Below the pieces are notes generated by a model. That model was given only the letters and a program-made list of their open reading frames with translations. It made no database searches and was not told where the DNA came from. 64,000 nt of DNA from Eulemur rufifrons (Eukaryota; Chordata; Mammalia; Primates; Lemuridae). A program made the position numbers and the translations under genes. Below are positions 38,150 to 48,124 of the stretch, piece by piece. The DNA is taken from assembly GCF_041146395.1 (NCBI RefSeq), contig NC_091000.1:13840501-13904500 (forward strand). The letters run 5' to 3'. Every line of letters starts with the position of its first letter. The first letter of the stretch is position 1.

Positions 38150-38402
38150 AATAGTGGCCATTGAGTACAGTATTTACTATACACCAGCAATGTATGAACA
38201 TTGTTTCATTTAACCCTTACAATAGTTCTGTAAGGTAGGTACCACTATGGCTATTATTCAGACGAGAAAACTGGGGCTTAACGAGCTTGGTGCCCTCACC
38301 CCAGGTCACACACGGTCATTACATGGCAGAACTAAGATGTAAACCTCAATCTTTCTGATTACAAAATTCTGCTTTTCGCTGCTGTGTGCTATGCTGCCCC
38401 TT
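38150..38402 (+). mobile_element. MIR SINE
   Basis: 'ccattgagtacagtatttac', 'gtaaggtaggtaccactatg', 'gaaaactggggcttaacgag', 'ccaggtcacacacggtcatt' and 'acatggcagaactaagatgt' follow the full MIR order. Confidence 0.75.
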
Positions 38403-39126
38403 TCTGCCAGAAATGCTCTAGCTCTCTGCTAAAACATACACCCCTACACTCTCATGCCTAAAGGCAAATCTTACAAAGGCTACTACTATCTGTGCCATTC
38501 TAAATATTAATGAAAATTACTGCTTTCCCCGGGAGGCACCCACCTCATATCAATGCACCCCTGGACCCATGGAGAAGAGACCCTCCCCCTCCGTGGCACC
38601 TTCTCCTTCTTCCCACCTCCAGCTATCACTGCAAGCCCCCCACCCCCTGCATCTTCTGCCGGGACCACCACTGCTACTTTCCTTTGGTTACAAACAAATA
38701 CCACTAATCTTTTCACATATCTTACTAAGCTATTAATTCATACTCGCTAGACTTGCCATCCTGACCCAAGAAATATGCCAAGGTATTGTTGTCATAAAAA
38801 ATATAACTCATACTTTGTACATACTTTACAACTCCACCAAGGTGTTGTTAGAGAACTTGGAAATTTCAGATCTATTTTCTTAACTAATGCCCTATAAATA
38901 GGGTTTATTTTGTTGTGAGCTGGCCTACAAAGACTCCTTATACTTTTACCTCTTTTCCTCTTTTTTATTCTCGTAATAAATTGTTTTCTATGCTATTTAA
39001 GACAACTTATACCCTACTCTCTGAAAATCTCCTCTATTTGGGTCACTCAAATGCCACCCCCCACAAAAAAAAAAAAAAAAAACCTGAGCTCAAAACTGAT
39101 ACCAAGACATCTAGGAGTCAATTGTA
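38403..39126. other. Unassigned sequence; pyrimidine-rich patch and A19 run
   Basis: 38510-38690 is C/T-rich. A pure A run of about 19 lies at 39064-39082 and may be the tail of an unrecognised retroposed sequence. Confidence 0.4.

Positions 39127-39170
<44 letters not shown>
39127..39170 (+). repeat. (AT)n followed by T run
   Basis: About 14 AT units, then about 17 T residues, directly abut the LTR that starts at 39173. Confidence 0.9.
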
Positions 39171-39172
39171 AA

Positions 39173-39587
39173 TGCTGTCCTGACCCAGTTTTGAGAAGCT
39201 GGTTAGAGGCTGGTTAGCTCCCCTTATTGAGATGATTAAGTCCACAACTCAGCCACTTCCCCATAGGGCTCTCACACTCGAGGCCACTGTATACTCACTC
39301 TGATCACCTAATGATCAGAGTGCTGCCCACCACTAGGGACAGCGCCTATGCCCCAGAGCCCTCTGAAATTATGCAAATTAGCCAATCCACAGGAAATCCA
39401 GAAAACTAGCTAGCCCCATCCAGCTCACCATACATAAGCTGCTCCTTCCAGCTCCAGCTTGCTGTTACCCTGTTCCTCCGCTCAGTCCCATGTGGTCCTG
39501 CCTGACAGCCTTCTCTCATTTGGAGCTGTAAGTAACAAATAGTTCTGCGTTTCATCTCTCTGGGAGTCATTACATTGTACCCTGTCA
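39173..39587 (+). mobile_element. Solo LTR, unnamed ERV family
   Basis: It opens TG (tgctgtcctgacccag) and ends CA (cattgtaccctgtca), about 415 bp. It contains 'atgcaaattagccaatccac' (CCAAT context) and has promoter-like C/T-rich blocks. No flanking duplication was seen. Confidence 0.45.
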
Positions 39588-39594
39588 TCAAAAG

Positions 39595-40080
39595 AATCTT
39601 TAAGTCTTACAAAAGAGTTGAGTGTTTTTATCATGAAAGTGTGTTTAACTGCGTCAAATGCTTTTTCTGCATCCATTGAGATGATCATGTGGTTTTCTCC
39701 TTCATTCTGTTAATGTGGTATATTATACTGATTGATTTTTGTATGTTGAACCATCATTGCATTCCAGGAATAAATTCCACTTGGTCATGTATAATCTTTG
39801 TAATAAGCTGTCAAATCCAGTCTGCTAGTATTTTGTTGATTTTTGCATCAATATTCATAAAGGACATTGGTCTGCAATTTTCTGGCTTTCATATTAGGGT
39901 GATGCTGGTCTCATTAAATAAGTTAGAAATGTTCCCTTCTCTTCAATCTTTTGGAAAAGTTTGGGAAAGCTTGGTGTAAATTCTTTAAATATTTGGTAGA
40001 ATTAATCAGTGAAGCCATCTAGTCCAGAGATTTTTGTTGTTCAGAGTTTTTTAATTACTGATTCAACTTCCTCTCCCAGT
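39595..40080 (-). mobile_element. L1 ORF2 reverse-transcriptase fragment
   Basis: The - strand frame encodes MIISMDAEKAFD, the L1 reverse-transcriptase block with Asp-Ala-Glu-Lys-Ala-Phe-Asp, followed by HTFMIKTLN. The + strand shows the familiar antisense wording 'ttgcattccaggaataaatt' and 'ggacattggtctgcaatttt'. It is truncated at the LTR boundary and broken by stops. Confidence 0.9.
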
Positions 40081-40900
40081 TTTCACAGCCAGGCTCTTTG
40101 GTGGGACACTTCTTCACCAGTTGGCTGGGTGTGTCTGAACTTAGGGATCAGCCTGAAGTGAAAGCAGAAGATCCTCTCACGTCTTTTCTGAGAATGCCTC
40201 CTTCCTGGATCTTTGTGTGGCTTTATCAGTTCCCTAACACGCCTGGCTGCTTTTGAATGTCTTAATTTCCCAAGGATTCTCATGCCAGATTCTTTTCCAT
40301 GTCTTGATGGTTTACTCTCTGTCCTCACCCCTAATCTTTTGCCCCAAATGTCTATGGGTCTGTCTTCTCCCTGAAGTTTTTACAACCAGTGGCTGCAACT
40401 TTTTCCCAAACCTGAGATCCAAGTTAGGTGAGATAGAAACCAGTCCTTGTGGGCAGCCTCCAGGAAGGATAGAACATTGAAAATAATGTCTGCAGTGCAA
40501 TCTCTACTTCAAAGGAGATAACCAGAAACTGGGCTGCTGCTCCCTCCAGACCAAGACCACACTGAGCCAAGGAGGGAGTGGGACAAGAGTGAATGAAAAC
40601 GTCATGAAATTTCCTATCATTTTTGAGGTGGATTATTTTGATTAGTCATTCATTGGTTGCTGTAGACCTTTGGCTGTTTTCCAGAGCTACTCTAAGGTTA
40701 ATGCAGCCAGTTTCTGGTTGTTTTTTAATGGTTCCGTGTGGCAACAAGTAATTGAAGCTTCCTTGTCTGTTGTTTTGCTGATGTCAATCCTTTGAGGAAC
40801 TTTTGTATAGTCAAGACAATCACTTAGGGGAGAAGAAAGCAAACCACAAATTTGTAACACATTTAGGTGAAAGCAAATTTTCATAATATTCCAAAAAGCT
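40081..40900 (-). mobile_element. Possible L1 5'-region fragment
   Basis: On the - strand the block contains 'gggaaattaagacattcaaa', then 'agcagccaggcgtgttaggg' and 'caccaaagagcctggctgtg', wording I associate with old L1 5' UTRs. If so, most of ORF1 and the start of ORF2 are missing between it and the adjacent fragment. Uncertain. Confidence 0.35.
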
Positions 40901-41723
40901 CCTACAAATCCATACTAAAAATATGAAAACCAAATAGAAATTTGGACAGGTGACATAAATAGGTAATTCAAAGAAGAAGAAATGTTACCATTTCTTTTGA
41001 TGATGTTAAAGTGTGCACTAAATTTTCTATATAGGCCTATTTCTAAATAAAGAAAAGAATAAGACTAGCATTTTATATATTCTGTAATGTCTATTTTAGA
41101 GTCTTATGAATTCTGTTAAGTTTACATACTTTATCTCTAAAAATTTATGATAGTAAAACTTCCCTCTCCCCACTTCCTTCCACTTTTACGTCTCACTTTT
41201 TAAGGACTTGTTCTTATATTCTTATTATAAGATCATCCCATGACACAGATAGAGGTTCCTCTTAGGTGAAAAGCAGTAGGCATGTTCAAAAGCAACTCGT
41301 GTGTCCCTTCCAACTCCCGGCTTTCTTTCAGTTTCGTCTGTGGATTTAAAATTTGCATTATAAAATGGAGATCAACTTGCATGATCATTAACTCTCACCA
41401 ATGACCAGCTCAATCTGATTATGGTAAGTTATTACGCACTTTTAGTACTTTAAACTTCCTTCTGTCAGGTGTGATTACTTCATGCTTTTGTCAGTCGTTT
41501 ATGGTTCCATTCATTAGATGCCTAGTGAATTTAATTAGGATGTTCTGATTGGAAGATGATAGTGAAGTTGAGTCTAGAATTTTATTTCTGATTTGAATAA
41601 ATGAATATCAAAATTCACAGCATAGGGTTTGAAGAGCCTTTAGCCATGTCATGACACTGTCAATAAAGGAGAGTGAGACCCCCACTCACACTAACCCACT
41701 TCACAGATTTACAAGAGACAGCA
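40901..41723. other. Unassigned intergenic sequence
   Basis: A/T-rich. Nothing recognised up to the L1 target site. Confidence 0.4.
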
Positions 41724-43147
41724 AGATATCACCACTTTTCTGTTTTTGCTTGTGTTGCCTGGGTTTTTAATATCCAAGAAACCATTCACCAAGGCCAATG
41801 TCAAGAAGCTTTTGCTGTATATTTTCTTCTAAGAATTTTGTGGTTTCAGATCTTATGTTTAAGTATTTAAATGATTTGGAGTAGATTTTAGTGATATGGT
41901 GTAAGACAAGGGTCCAATTTCATTCCTTTGCATATGGATATCCGGTTTTCCAAACACTATTTATTGAAGAGACTATTCTGTCCCTCGTTATATGTTCTTG
42001 GCAGCCTTGTCAAAGAGCAGTTGACCAAATACAAATGGGTTTACTTCTGGGCTCTTTATTCTGTTTCATTAGTCTGTTTTTATGCCAGTACCATACTGTC
42101 TTGATTACAATAGCTTTGTGATATAATTTTAAATCAGAAAATGTTACATCTTTATCTTGTTCTTCTTGTTCAAGATGACTTTGACTATTTGGGGTCTTTC
42201 GTGTTTTATATAAATTTTAGGATTTTGTCCCTATTCCCGTAAAATATATGATTGGGATTTTGATAAGCATTGCATTGAATCTGTAGATCATTTTGGATAA
42301 CATGGGCATTTTAATATTAATTCTTCCAATCCATGAACACAGAATGTCTTTTCATTAATTTGTATCTGTTTTAATTTCTTTCATCAGCGATTTATAGTTT
42401 GCAGTATTTAAGGCTTTCACGTCTTTGATTAAGTGCATTCCGAAGTATTTTATTCTTTTCGATGCTATTATCTTCACCATAGCTAATACATGGAAGCAAC
42501 ATTAATGCCCATTGATGGATGAATGGATAAAGAAGATATGATATATGCATACAAAGCATTATTATTCAGCCTTATAAAAGGAAATTCTGCCATTTGTGAC
42601 AACATGGATGAACTTAGAGGACATTATGCTGAGTGAAATAAGCCAGTTACAGAAAGATAGATGCTATAATATATGGTATCATCTATATGATGAATCTAGA
42701 GTAGTCAAATCAATAGGAGTAAAGAGTAGAGTAGTGGTTGCCAGGGGCTGGAAGGAGGGACAAAAAGTCCAGGTTATACAAGACAAATAAGTCCTAGAGA
42801 TCTACCATATGGTTTAGTGCCTATACTTAACAATACTGTATTGCATATTTATTAATAAAATTTTGTTAAGAGGGTAAATATTTGTTAAATGTTCTTATCA
42901 GTCACAAAGAAAAAAACAATAAATAAATAGGCTAGAAGGGAATTTTTAGAAGTGACAAATTTACAGTATCAGATTGTGGTGATGTTTTCACAGGTATATA
43001 CTTGTCTCCAAACTCATTAACTTGTATACATTAAATATATACAGCTTTTTGTATATCAATTGTACCTCATGAAAGTGGCTTACAAATAAGAAAGAAAAAT
43101 GAAGCTATGCATATCTCATGAAAGAAAAAAAGATATCACCACTTTTC
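41724..43147 (+). mobile_element. Twin-primed L1 insertion with 17-bp target duplication
   Basis: The same 17 bases, agatatcaccacttttc, lie at 41724-41740 and 43131-43147. Between them, 41741 to about 42470 is L1 ORF2 3' sequence in - orientation (antisense wording 'ccttgtcaaagagcagttga', 'gccagtaccatactgtcttg'). About 42480 to 43130 is the L1 3' end in + orientation ('tggatgaatggataaagaag', 'gctgagtgaaataagccagt', then 3' UTR and A-rich tail). A 5' inverted segment followed by a sense 3' segment is the product of twin priming. The element is 5'-truncated and has no intact frame. Confidence 0.93.
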
Positions 43148-43719
43148 AACTACCTTCTAAAATTATGAAAAATAAAATAAAAAATAAATAAAAGTTTGGG
43201 TTCAACCACAATCTCTGCATAGCAAACATCAGTTCCTTTTTAAGAGGGGAAGTTCAAGTTCAACCCTGCTCAGCAGACATGACTGAGAGCTGTGACAGGG
43301 GCATAGCGTTATTTCCTGTCTTGTTAAAGTTATTGCTGTGCTCTTTGCCTGGCTGAGCTTAGTTTAAAGTAGCTGAAGCTCAATCAGCAGAGATGGAAGT
43401 GCATTGGTAAGAGGAACTGCACCTTTACTTTGCAGAAAGTGTTCAAAAAGAAAAGAAATGCCTTTTACAATTTCAGATGACACAGGTTAGGAGCACGTCC
43501 TTTCTGAAATGTGACTGTGAAAGGAGACCAGTGAGCATAGTTCACAATTATTGTTTTATCTAATGCTCTGAGTGGGAAATTTAATTATTTATTTAGGTTC
43601 ATAAATATATTTGTCACAGTAAATACCTGCAGGAAGTTTTAATGATGAAAAGGCATAGCCTCACTTTGGCTTCCTGCTAATACCGAGAAGATTGATCGGT
43701 CCAATCTCCTTGCCTCCAT
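43148..43719. other. Unassigned sequence
   Basis: The start carries an A-rich (AAATA)n stretch to about 43195, adjoining the L1 target site. No gene. Confidence 0.4.
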
Positions 43720-44150
43720 TGTTAAAAAGTAAACTGAGGCACAATAAAATTTTAAAGAGTCTATTTGAGCAAACAACTCAAGTTTATTTGAACAAACAAC
43801 GATTCGTGAACCAGAAGTGGTTGAGAAGCTCCACCAAGGGAACGCATACAGGAGGACTAACAAGGAAGTAAAGCAAAGACAATATTTGATTCGTTACAGT
43901 TATATAGTTGCCTTATTTGGTCTATACCATTGGAAAGTCCTTAGTTATATCAGTTTGTTGGCTGCTTCTGATTGGCTGAGCTTAAGTTTTTCTTTAGCAT
44001 AGGCATTTACAAGATATAGCTCAAATTATGTTTGCATGTGTTGCTTATGTTTGCAAATCAAGCAAGGTCCAGGTCACTTACGAGGCCTCACTGGTTTTTG
44101 TCTGCTCAAGGATATTCCAGACCTGGTCTCCATATTAATTTACTTTGACA
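43720..44150 (-). mobile_element. Solo LTR, unnamed ERV family
   Basis: On the - strand it opens 'tgtcaaagtaaattaatatg' and closes 'cagtttactttttaaca'. It has a TATA-like 'ctatataactgtaac' and a poly(A) signal in 'tcaaataaacttgagttg'. At 431 bp and TG...CA bounded it has the form of a solo LTR. No target duplication is evident. Confidence 0.6.
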
Positions 44151-45164
44151 CCTTTAATAAAGGTTAACTTCTGAGATTCTTTAAGAGCCATTTTAAATTA
44201 AATCTATGCATGATATTGACTCTTTTAAATACCTAATAGCTCGCCAACAATTGGATATTCATTGCTGATACAAATGTATGTTTTCCTCAGCAATTAGTTC
44301 TCTCTTTAGCCTACACAGAGTCTGGCAAAAGTGTAATTATTGTATTGTTCAGTATTCATCTACCTTTTCACATAGATGCATTGAGGGGAAAGTCTACTGT
44401 CTGGTCCACAATTTCAGTTCTGTGTATGTGTGGTCAGAAGCTACAATGATGCAATCTTCATGTTTAAATTAATTCATTTGGGACATTGTAAAGACTGTCC
44501 TGTAAAGCTGCAGTAGTCTGGTAATATAGGTGCTGATAATGACAATAATGAACATGATAATTAAGCCTTCTCTTATAAATCTTATAATGAAGTGACTAGA
44601 CTTCATGTGAGTAATACACTATCTTTGTCTATAATTAAAATGGTGGTAATTATCCTTTAAAAACAACAACTAGTTTTTAAGAATTATCATGAGGAGCAGG
44701 CAGAGAAGAACAATGGGTCTGTAGTTTAATACCTATGTAAGTGGTAGATTACTAATTATTATCTGCTTATCACGTCTAGTCTCTGTAATATGCAATGTTT
44801 TCTTAAGTCATTCTTCCAGACTCCTTGCATGTATTATCTTATTAAATTCTCATAAAAATGCCCCTTCAGGTTGAAGGAGGAAACTTATTAGAGTTTTTAG
44901 AGATTTAATAAATTTAAGGGATTTTGGTTCCTAGAATTTTGTAGCTCTCAGCTCTGCTGGAAATAATCTTGAGGACTAATAATATTTGATGGGAACTGGT
45001 ATTAAACCCAAAGTGATTGTTGCATTATGAGACCATCAATGAAAATTATTTACTGAAAGCCATTCATTAGTCAACCAACATTATGGAAAACCTAAAATAT
45101 GTAATATAGTTATAAGAAATAGGTATAAAGGATTATGGAGAAAATGAGTTTCATTTAGCTAATG
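44151..45164. other. Unassigned A/T-rich sequence
   Basis: Weak MIR-like phrase near 44820-44880. Nothing else recognised. Confidence 0.4.
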
Positions 45165-45728
45165 ATGCCTAAGACACAACTCCACATTTTTTTGATTCAA
45201 AACAACAATCATTTATTCACTCACTCTTCTAGAATTTTGGTGGAGCTTTTTGAGGACAGCTCATCTCTGCTCCATGTGACATCAGCTGGGGTGACTCAAC
45301 TGGGATTGGAAGACCAATTCCCAATATGGCTTACTCATGTGGCTAGCAAGTTGGTGCTGGCTGTCTTCTGAGTGCTCACTTGGAACTGTTAGCCAGAGCC
45401 TCAGTTCTCATCCATGTAGCCTTTGAACAGGCTAGGTTGGGCTTCCCCTCACACAGCCACTGGGCTCCAAAAAGAAGCATTCCAGGAATGAGTGTTCCAA
45501 GAGGGTGACTTCCAGTGTGCGAGTGTTTATCAAGTCTTGTTAATCACGCTTGGTAATCAAGCCTTGCTTCATGCGTGCTAATGTACCGTTGCCTGAAGCT
45601 AGTCAAATGACCAAGCCCAGAGTCAACGTGGGAGAGGACCATGCAATATGGGAGAGGACCATGCAAGGGTTTGAATTCTGAAGAGGAGCCTGTTTCATTG
45701 AAAGCCAAAGGAACAGTCTACCACAAAA
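45165..45728 (-). mobile_element. Old mammalian repeat, MLT/MaLR-like
   Basis: 'aacaacaatcatttattcac', 'agttggtgctggctgtcttc', 'ctcagttctcatccatgtag', 'agtcaaatgaccaagcccag' and 'aacagtctaccaca' appear in the order of a common old LTR-like repeat. Family and orientation are tentative. It includes an 18-bp tandem duplication at 45629-45666. Confidence 0.45.
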
Positions 45729-46649
45729 GGTAGCTGGAGAGTTATAATATAAAGAATATACCTTGACCTGCCTTCAGGGAGCTCAGAGAAGAAACTTTTT
45801 GAGTACCGGTAATGTTTTACTGCACGTCCCAATGAAGAGATGTGGGGGACAGCCATTTACTCAGGACAACTGTTTGCTTATGGTATTATACTACAGATTT
45901 CACAAACGAAAATCAGAAAAGCATAACCTTGAGCCCAGTAACCGTAGGATGGTCTAGCTAAGGCTGGAGCCCAGGAGAAGGCACTTTGCAGCATGATACA
46001 AACTTACTTCTTGCTGTCAATTCTGCAGTCAATTCAAGCTAATGGCGTATTTCAACTGTCCCAGGCTGTTTTTATCACTTGTTTGTATAAAGAAGCTTAT
46101 GGTAACTTGTGGGATGTCCTTAGGCAAATAACTCACATTGTTAGGTTTCGTTTTCCTCATTTCTCTAACAAGGAAGTTGAAGTAAGGTGTTTTCTACAAT
46201 TCCTTCCAATTGTTATATTTTACTATAAAACATTACAGTTATAATATTATATCATAGTGCATCAGTAATGAAAAAAAGGTAAGTTTGTTTCTTGACAAGC
46301 ACATTCCTTTAACTAGTTGGAGTCATCAAAGCTAATTGAGAATGAAGTTAGTTATTCCGAACTCTCTGGGCATACCTGCTTGCCCCCACAGGTACTGGCT
46401 GTGGAAAAGTGTAACAGCATGGGTGGAAATGGCTCTCGTCTCTGCCGCTGCCAGCTCTTCCTCTGCTGTGAAACTTGGTCTCTTCTTTGATCAAGAGGTT
46501 AATTTCTCGATCTACTTTTCTTGCCCTAGTTCTGGAATCAGCTATTTAATATTTTCTCAAAGAGATCTTGTTCCTTTTAATAGAGCATGGTATTTAGAAA
46601 TAAGATCTGGGGGCCGGGGTGGTGGCTCAAAACTGTTGCCAGACAGTAA
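45729..46649. other. Unassigned sequence
   Basis: A 133-codon open frame at 46336-46737 runs into the following L1 and has no family similarity. Confidence 0.4.
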
Positions 46650-47546
46650 AGAAATACTCAAAATTGATAGGGACATATCAAAAGGACACAGAAGGTTGCT
46701 TGAATGGGCTCCCACTAGCCAGATCTGGGACAGTTAAGTAGCAGATTACAACTTACTGAATAAAATAGGAATCTATGAGTCTACACTGATATCAATAAAT
46801 TAATCATCTGGCAGTTTGGTGATAAATGGGATATTTATATAGTTTCAAAATAGTTCTCCAAAGGGAAAAAAGAATAACTTTAAAGTGGCGAAAACTGTCA
46901 GACACCACCTTAATCAAGTGATCAAAGTTAACCACCAGTAATAGGACAAATCAAAATCATGTGCTACCTGATAGGGTACAGTGAGAAAAATATAGCATCA
47001 CAAGATATATCCACCAAAGATGCATACTCTCAATCTAATTATGATGAAACTTCAGACAATCCTACTTGAGGGACATTCTTCTACAAAGTTACTGGATTGT
47101 AGTCTTCAGAAGTGGTAAGGGCATGAGAGTCAAAGAGATACTGAGGAAGTAGCCCACGTTGAAGGAGACTACAGAGACATGACAGCCAAATGCACTGAAT
47201 GATTCGGGATGGAGTTCTTCTGCTATACAGGAAGTGATCAGGGAAAATGGTGAAACTTGAACAGTCTTAGTATTAACTGGCAATAATGTTAATTAACTGG
47301 CAATAATAAAATTAACAATGTTAATTTCCATCTTGATTTTGCTAGTCTTGTTATGTAGGAAAATGTTCTTTATAGAAAATACACAATAAGGTATTTTGAG
47401 GGCGATGGGACATCATGTTGGCAATTTATTATCAAATGGTTGCAGGAAAACATTTCTTTTGCTGTTTTTACAACTTTTCTGTAAGTTTAAGATATAGTAG
47501 CTTGAAAATAAAGTAAAAACAAAAGAAAGCAAAAAAAAAAAAAAAA
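46650..47546 (+). mobile_element. Old L1 (L1ME/HAL1-like) 3' end
   Basis: 'ggacaaatcaaaatcatgtg', 'gagggacattcttctacaaa', 'aaatgcactgaatgattcgg', 'gttaatttccatcttgattt' and 'caacttttctgtaagtttaa' occur in order, ending in an A run at 47529-47546. This is the 3' UTR order of an old L1. Confidence 0.65.
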
Positions 47547-47841
47547 GGAGCTTAATTTCTGCCTTGCTTAGCTCACAGTATTTCAGAAAGATGATACAAG
47601 ATGTGAAAGTAGTTTAGCTTTGATTAGTTTGAGGTTTTTTTTTTTTGTCCCTTTGACCACACACTACTCAATTCTGACAGCTTTGCATTAATATGGGGAA
47701 AACTACAGAGATTCACTCTCAGTTATTCATTAACATGTAGATTTCCAGCCCCGCCCACACCAAATGGGGAGGTCCCACCCTTTCAACTTTCTCTGTGGCT
47801 AAATCTGTGATCCTTTCAATGAAACCCAGGGGACTGTACCT

Positions 47842-47882
47842 AAAACAAACAAACAAACAAACAAACAACAACAACAACAAAA
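47842..47882 (+). repeat. (CAAA)n/(CAA)n microsatellite
   Basis: Seven or so aaac units are followed by caa units, about 130 bp upstream of the TLR3 start region. Confidence 0.9.
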
Positions 47883-47969
47883 CCAAGGCATTTTTAAGAA
47901 GCAATTTAAAACACTGAGGTTCTGAGGTTGTCCTTTTTTGTCTTCTCCCTTTGCTCTCCTTAGAATGCA

Positions 47970-48017
47970 CCAAATAAAAAGGCCTTTTTTTTTTTTTTTC
48001 CTGTAAGCTTTGCTTTC
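47970..48017 (+). promoter_or_regulatory. TLR3: TLR3 core promoter region
   Basis: A TATA-like 'aaataaaaagg' lies at about 47972-47982, followed by a run of about 15 T, 35-45 bases before the sequence that matches the start of human TLR3 mRNA as I remember it. Distance and composition fit a core promoter. The exact start site cannot be read from DNA. Confidence 0.55.
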
Positions 48018-48023
48018 ACTTTC
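48014..48023 (-). promoter_or_regulatory. TLR3: Interferon-stimulated response element (IRF site)
   Basis: On the - strand the sequence reads GAAAGTGAAA, a perfect GAAANNGAAA IRF/ISRE core. It overlaps the presumed transcription start. Human TLR3 is known to be induced by type I interferon through an ISRE in its proximal promoter, so conservation here supports the same control. Confidence 0.75.
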
Positions 48024-48124
48024 GAGAGTGCAGGAAATTTGCCACACAACACTTCCCTGATGAAAACGTCTGGATTTGGACTAATGAAAAAAGAAATGGC
48101 CAGCAGTCGTCAGCATAAGTGAAG
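48018..48124 (+). other. TLR3: TLR3 exon 1 (5' untranslated)
   Basis: The stretch from 'cactttcgagagtg' through 'gccacacaacacttccctga' and 'tctggatttggactaatgaa' aligns with the 5' UTR of human TLR3 mRNA as I recall it. It contains no coding part of the receptor. Candidate donors are AAG|GTATAT at 48125 (preferred) or AA|GTGAAG at 48119. Confidence 0.75.

Noticed and set aside
46336..46737. 133-codon open frame
   Set aside because: Its 3' part lies in an L1 3' end, it lacks any domain, and the composition is ordinary.
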